The notes under the pieces: generated by a model
What the model was told of the DNA's origin: nothing
Databases searched by the model: none
The model's input: only the letters and a program-made list of their open reading frames with translations
From: Sclerurus mexicanus
Taxonomy: Eukaryota; Chordata; Aves; Passeriformes; Furnariidae
Assembly (NCBI GenBank): GCA_013396755.1
Contig: VWZF01007079.1
Span: 529,964 to 593,963 of the forward strand
Length of the DNA: 64,000 nt
Direction: 5' to 3'
Translations under genes and position numbers: made by a program
In this document: positions 63,219 through 64,000 of the stretch, one piece after another
Numbering within the stretch: the stretch's first letter is position 1
Layout: every line of letters begins with the position of its first letter

Positions 63219-63785
63219 CAGAATCATAGAATGTTAAGGCGTAGGAATGGACCCTAAAGATAATCTAGTCACAACCCCTTCTGCCATGGGCAGGGACACC
63301 TCTCATTAGACCAGGCTGCTCAAGGCCTTATCCAGCCTGGCTCTGAACTTAAATTTCCCCTTTCAATTTGTACCCATTACTCCCTGTCCTATCCCTCCAG
63401 TTCCTGAAGGAAGAGTCCCTCCGGCTCCCCTGTATTGCCCCTCAGACACTGGAAGGTTGCTGTGAGGTCTCCACACGACCCTCTGCTCTCCAGGCTGAGC
63501 AGCCCCGGCTCTCCCAGCCTGTCAGATTAGGGCAAGTGCTCCAGTCCTCTCACCAGCTCCGTGGCCCTTCTCTGGCCTTGCTCCAGCAGCTCCATGTCCT
63601 CCCTGTGCTGGGGACACCAGAACTCCCTCAGCGCTCCAGGTGGGGGAGCGCAAAGGGACGGAATCACCTCCTCCCGACCCGCTGGCCGCGCTGCTTTTGA
63701 TGCAGTCCAGGTTGTGCTCAGTTTTCTGGGCTACGAGCGCACACCGCCGGCTCACGCGGAGTGTTTAGTCAACCATGCCCCTCCA
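63219..63785 (-). mobile_element. CR1 LINE, 5'-truncated with intact 3' end
   Basis: The + strand starts with CAGAATCATAGAATG, the reverse complement of the CR1 8-bp tail repeats. It continues through CTGCCATGGGCAGGGACACC, CCAGGCTGAGCAGCCCCGGC, a CTCCAGGTGGGG-like block and CGCTGGCCGCGCTGCTTTTG, and stops in the ORF2 segment that normally reads TCAACCAACACCCCC. This is the longest CR1 copy in the window that retains its 3' tail. Indels break ORF2. Confidence 0.93.
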
Positions 63786-64000
63786 CGCCTCCCAGCTCTT
63801 CCCGCAGCTCTCCTGGCTCCGGCCTGACCCGGGAGGGGCGGGCGCAGGGCAGGCCCGGCGGGATGGCGGCGGCGCGGCCTGCCCCTCCGAGCTGCGGGCG
63901 GGACCCCGCCGGGGGGCCGACACCGGGACCCTCAGCCCCACTGCCCCTCGGCCCCACCGTCCCTCGGCCCCACCATCCCACTGCCCCACCGCCCCTCAAC
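63786..64000. promoter_or_regulatory. CpG-rich, G-quadruplex-dense tail at window edge
   Basis: CpG-dense DNA follows the CR1 copy, ending in an array of CCCC runs spaced 4-5 bases apart (63929-63995), equivalent to nine G-runs on the minus strand. It may be the edge of a CpG-island promoter or of a GC-rich minisatellite similar in spirit to the one at 8-9.6 kb. The window ends before this can be decided. Confidence 0.5.

Noticed and set aside
63368..63827. Plus- and minus-strand frames near the right edge
   Set aside because: They lie in CR1 sequence and its GC-rich flank and do not follow ORF2 over any useful length.
1..64000. CRISPR arrays, operons, phage, endogenous retrovirus or toxin-type systems
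   Set aside because: Nothing of the kind is visible. Tandem repeats here are eukaryotic minisatellites without spacer structure, and no retroviral gene or LTR pair was recognised.

Overview
This is vertebrate nuclear DNA, almost certainly from a bird. The evidence is one recognisable neuronal gene with canonical GT-AG introns, several truncated CR1 LINEs of the avian type (most read as the reverse complement), few other interspersed repeats, and GC-rich minisatellite/CpG blocks set in AT-rich intronic and intergenic DNA. There is no bacterial, phage or plasmid content. Most open reading frames here are chance frames.

The only gene I can identify with confidence is the 3' end of CNTNAP2 (contactin-associated protein-like 2, CASPR2) on the + strand. 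Three coding exons are visible: 21042-21272 (end of the last laminin-G domain and start of the stalk), 30950-31021 (stalk) and 31574-31773 (transmembrane helix, juxtamembrane 4.1/FERM-binding region, C-terminal PDZ ligand EWLI, stop). Splice phases are 1-1-1 and all boundaries are canonical. Everything from 1 to 21041 is therefore the intron upstream of the third-last exon. The 3' UTR starts at 31774; its end is uncertain, with candidate poly(A) signals at 33685 and 35817.

Layout: 1-7337 is intron with two CR1 copies (2932-3466, 5094-5560). At 7338-7485 there is a small GATGGATAATAG minisatellite. At 7750-9822 lies a CpG island split by a CACTGACAC-type minisatellite that contains a 92-bp higher-order array, three single-N assembly gaps, and a 443-bp block duplicated exactly between two gaps. 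The right half of the island ends in a perfect GTAAGT donor and could be an alternative first exon. From 9840 to 42 kb are the remaining intron, the three exons and the 3' UTR. From about 36 to 64 kb is gene-poor intergenic DNA with CR1 fragments, a 55-bp tandem duplication, an AT-rich palindromic stretch, a possible orphan exon on the minus strand (42759-42982), and a CpG/G-quadruplex-rich tail at the right edge next to another CR1.

The most interesting hypothesis is that the internal CpG island is an alternative promoter for a short CASPR2 isoform. The first AUG in exon 21042-21272 is in frame (21236) and would start a 102-residue, membrane-anchored protein carrying the stalk, the helix and the whole cytoplasmic tail. 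The clearest technical observation is that the minisatellite in this island is mis-assembled.
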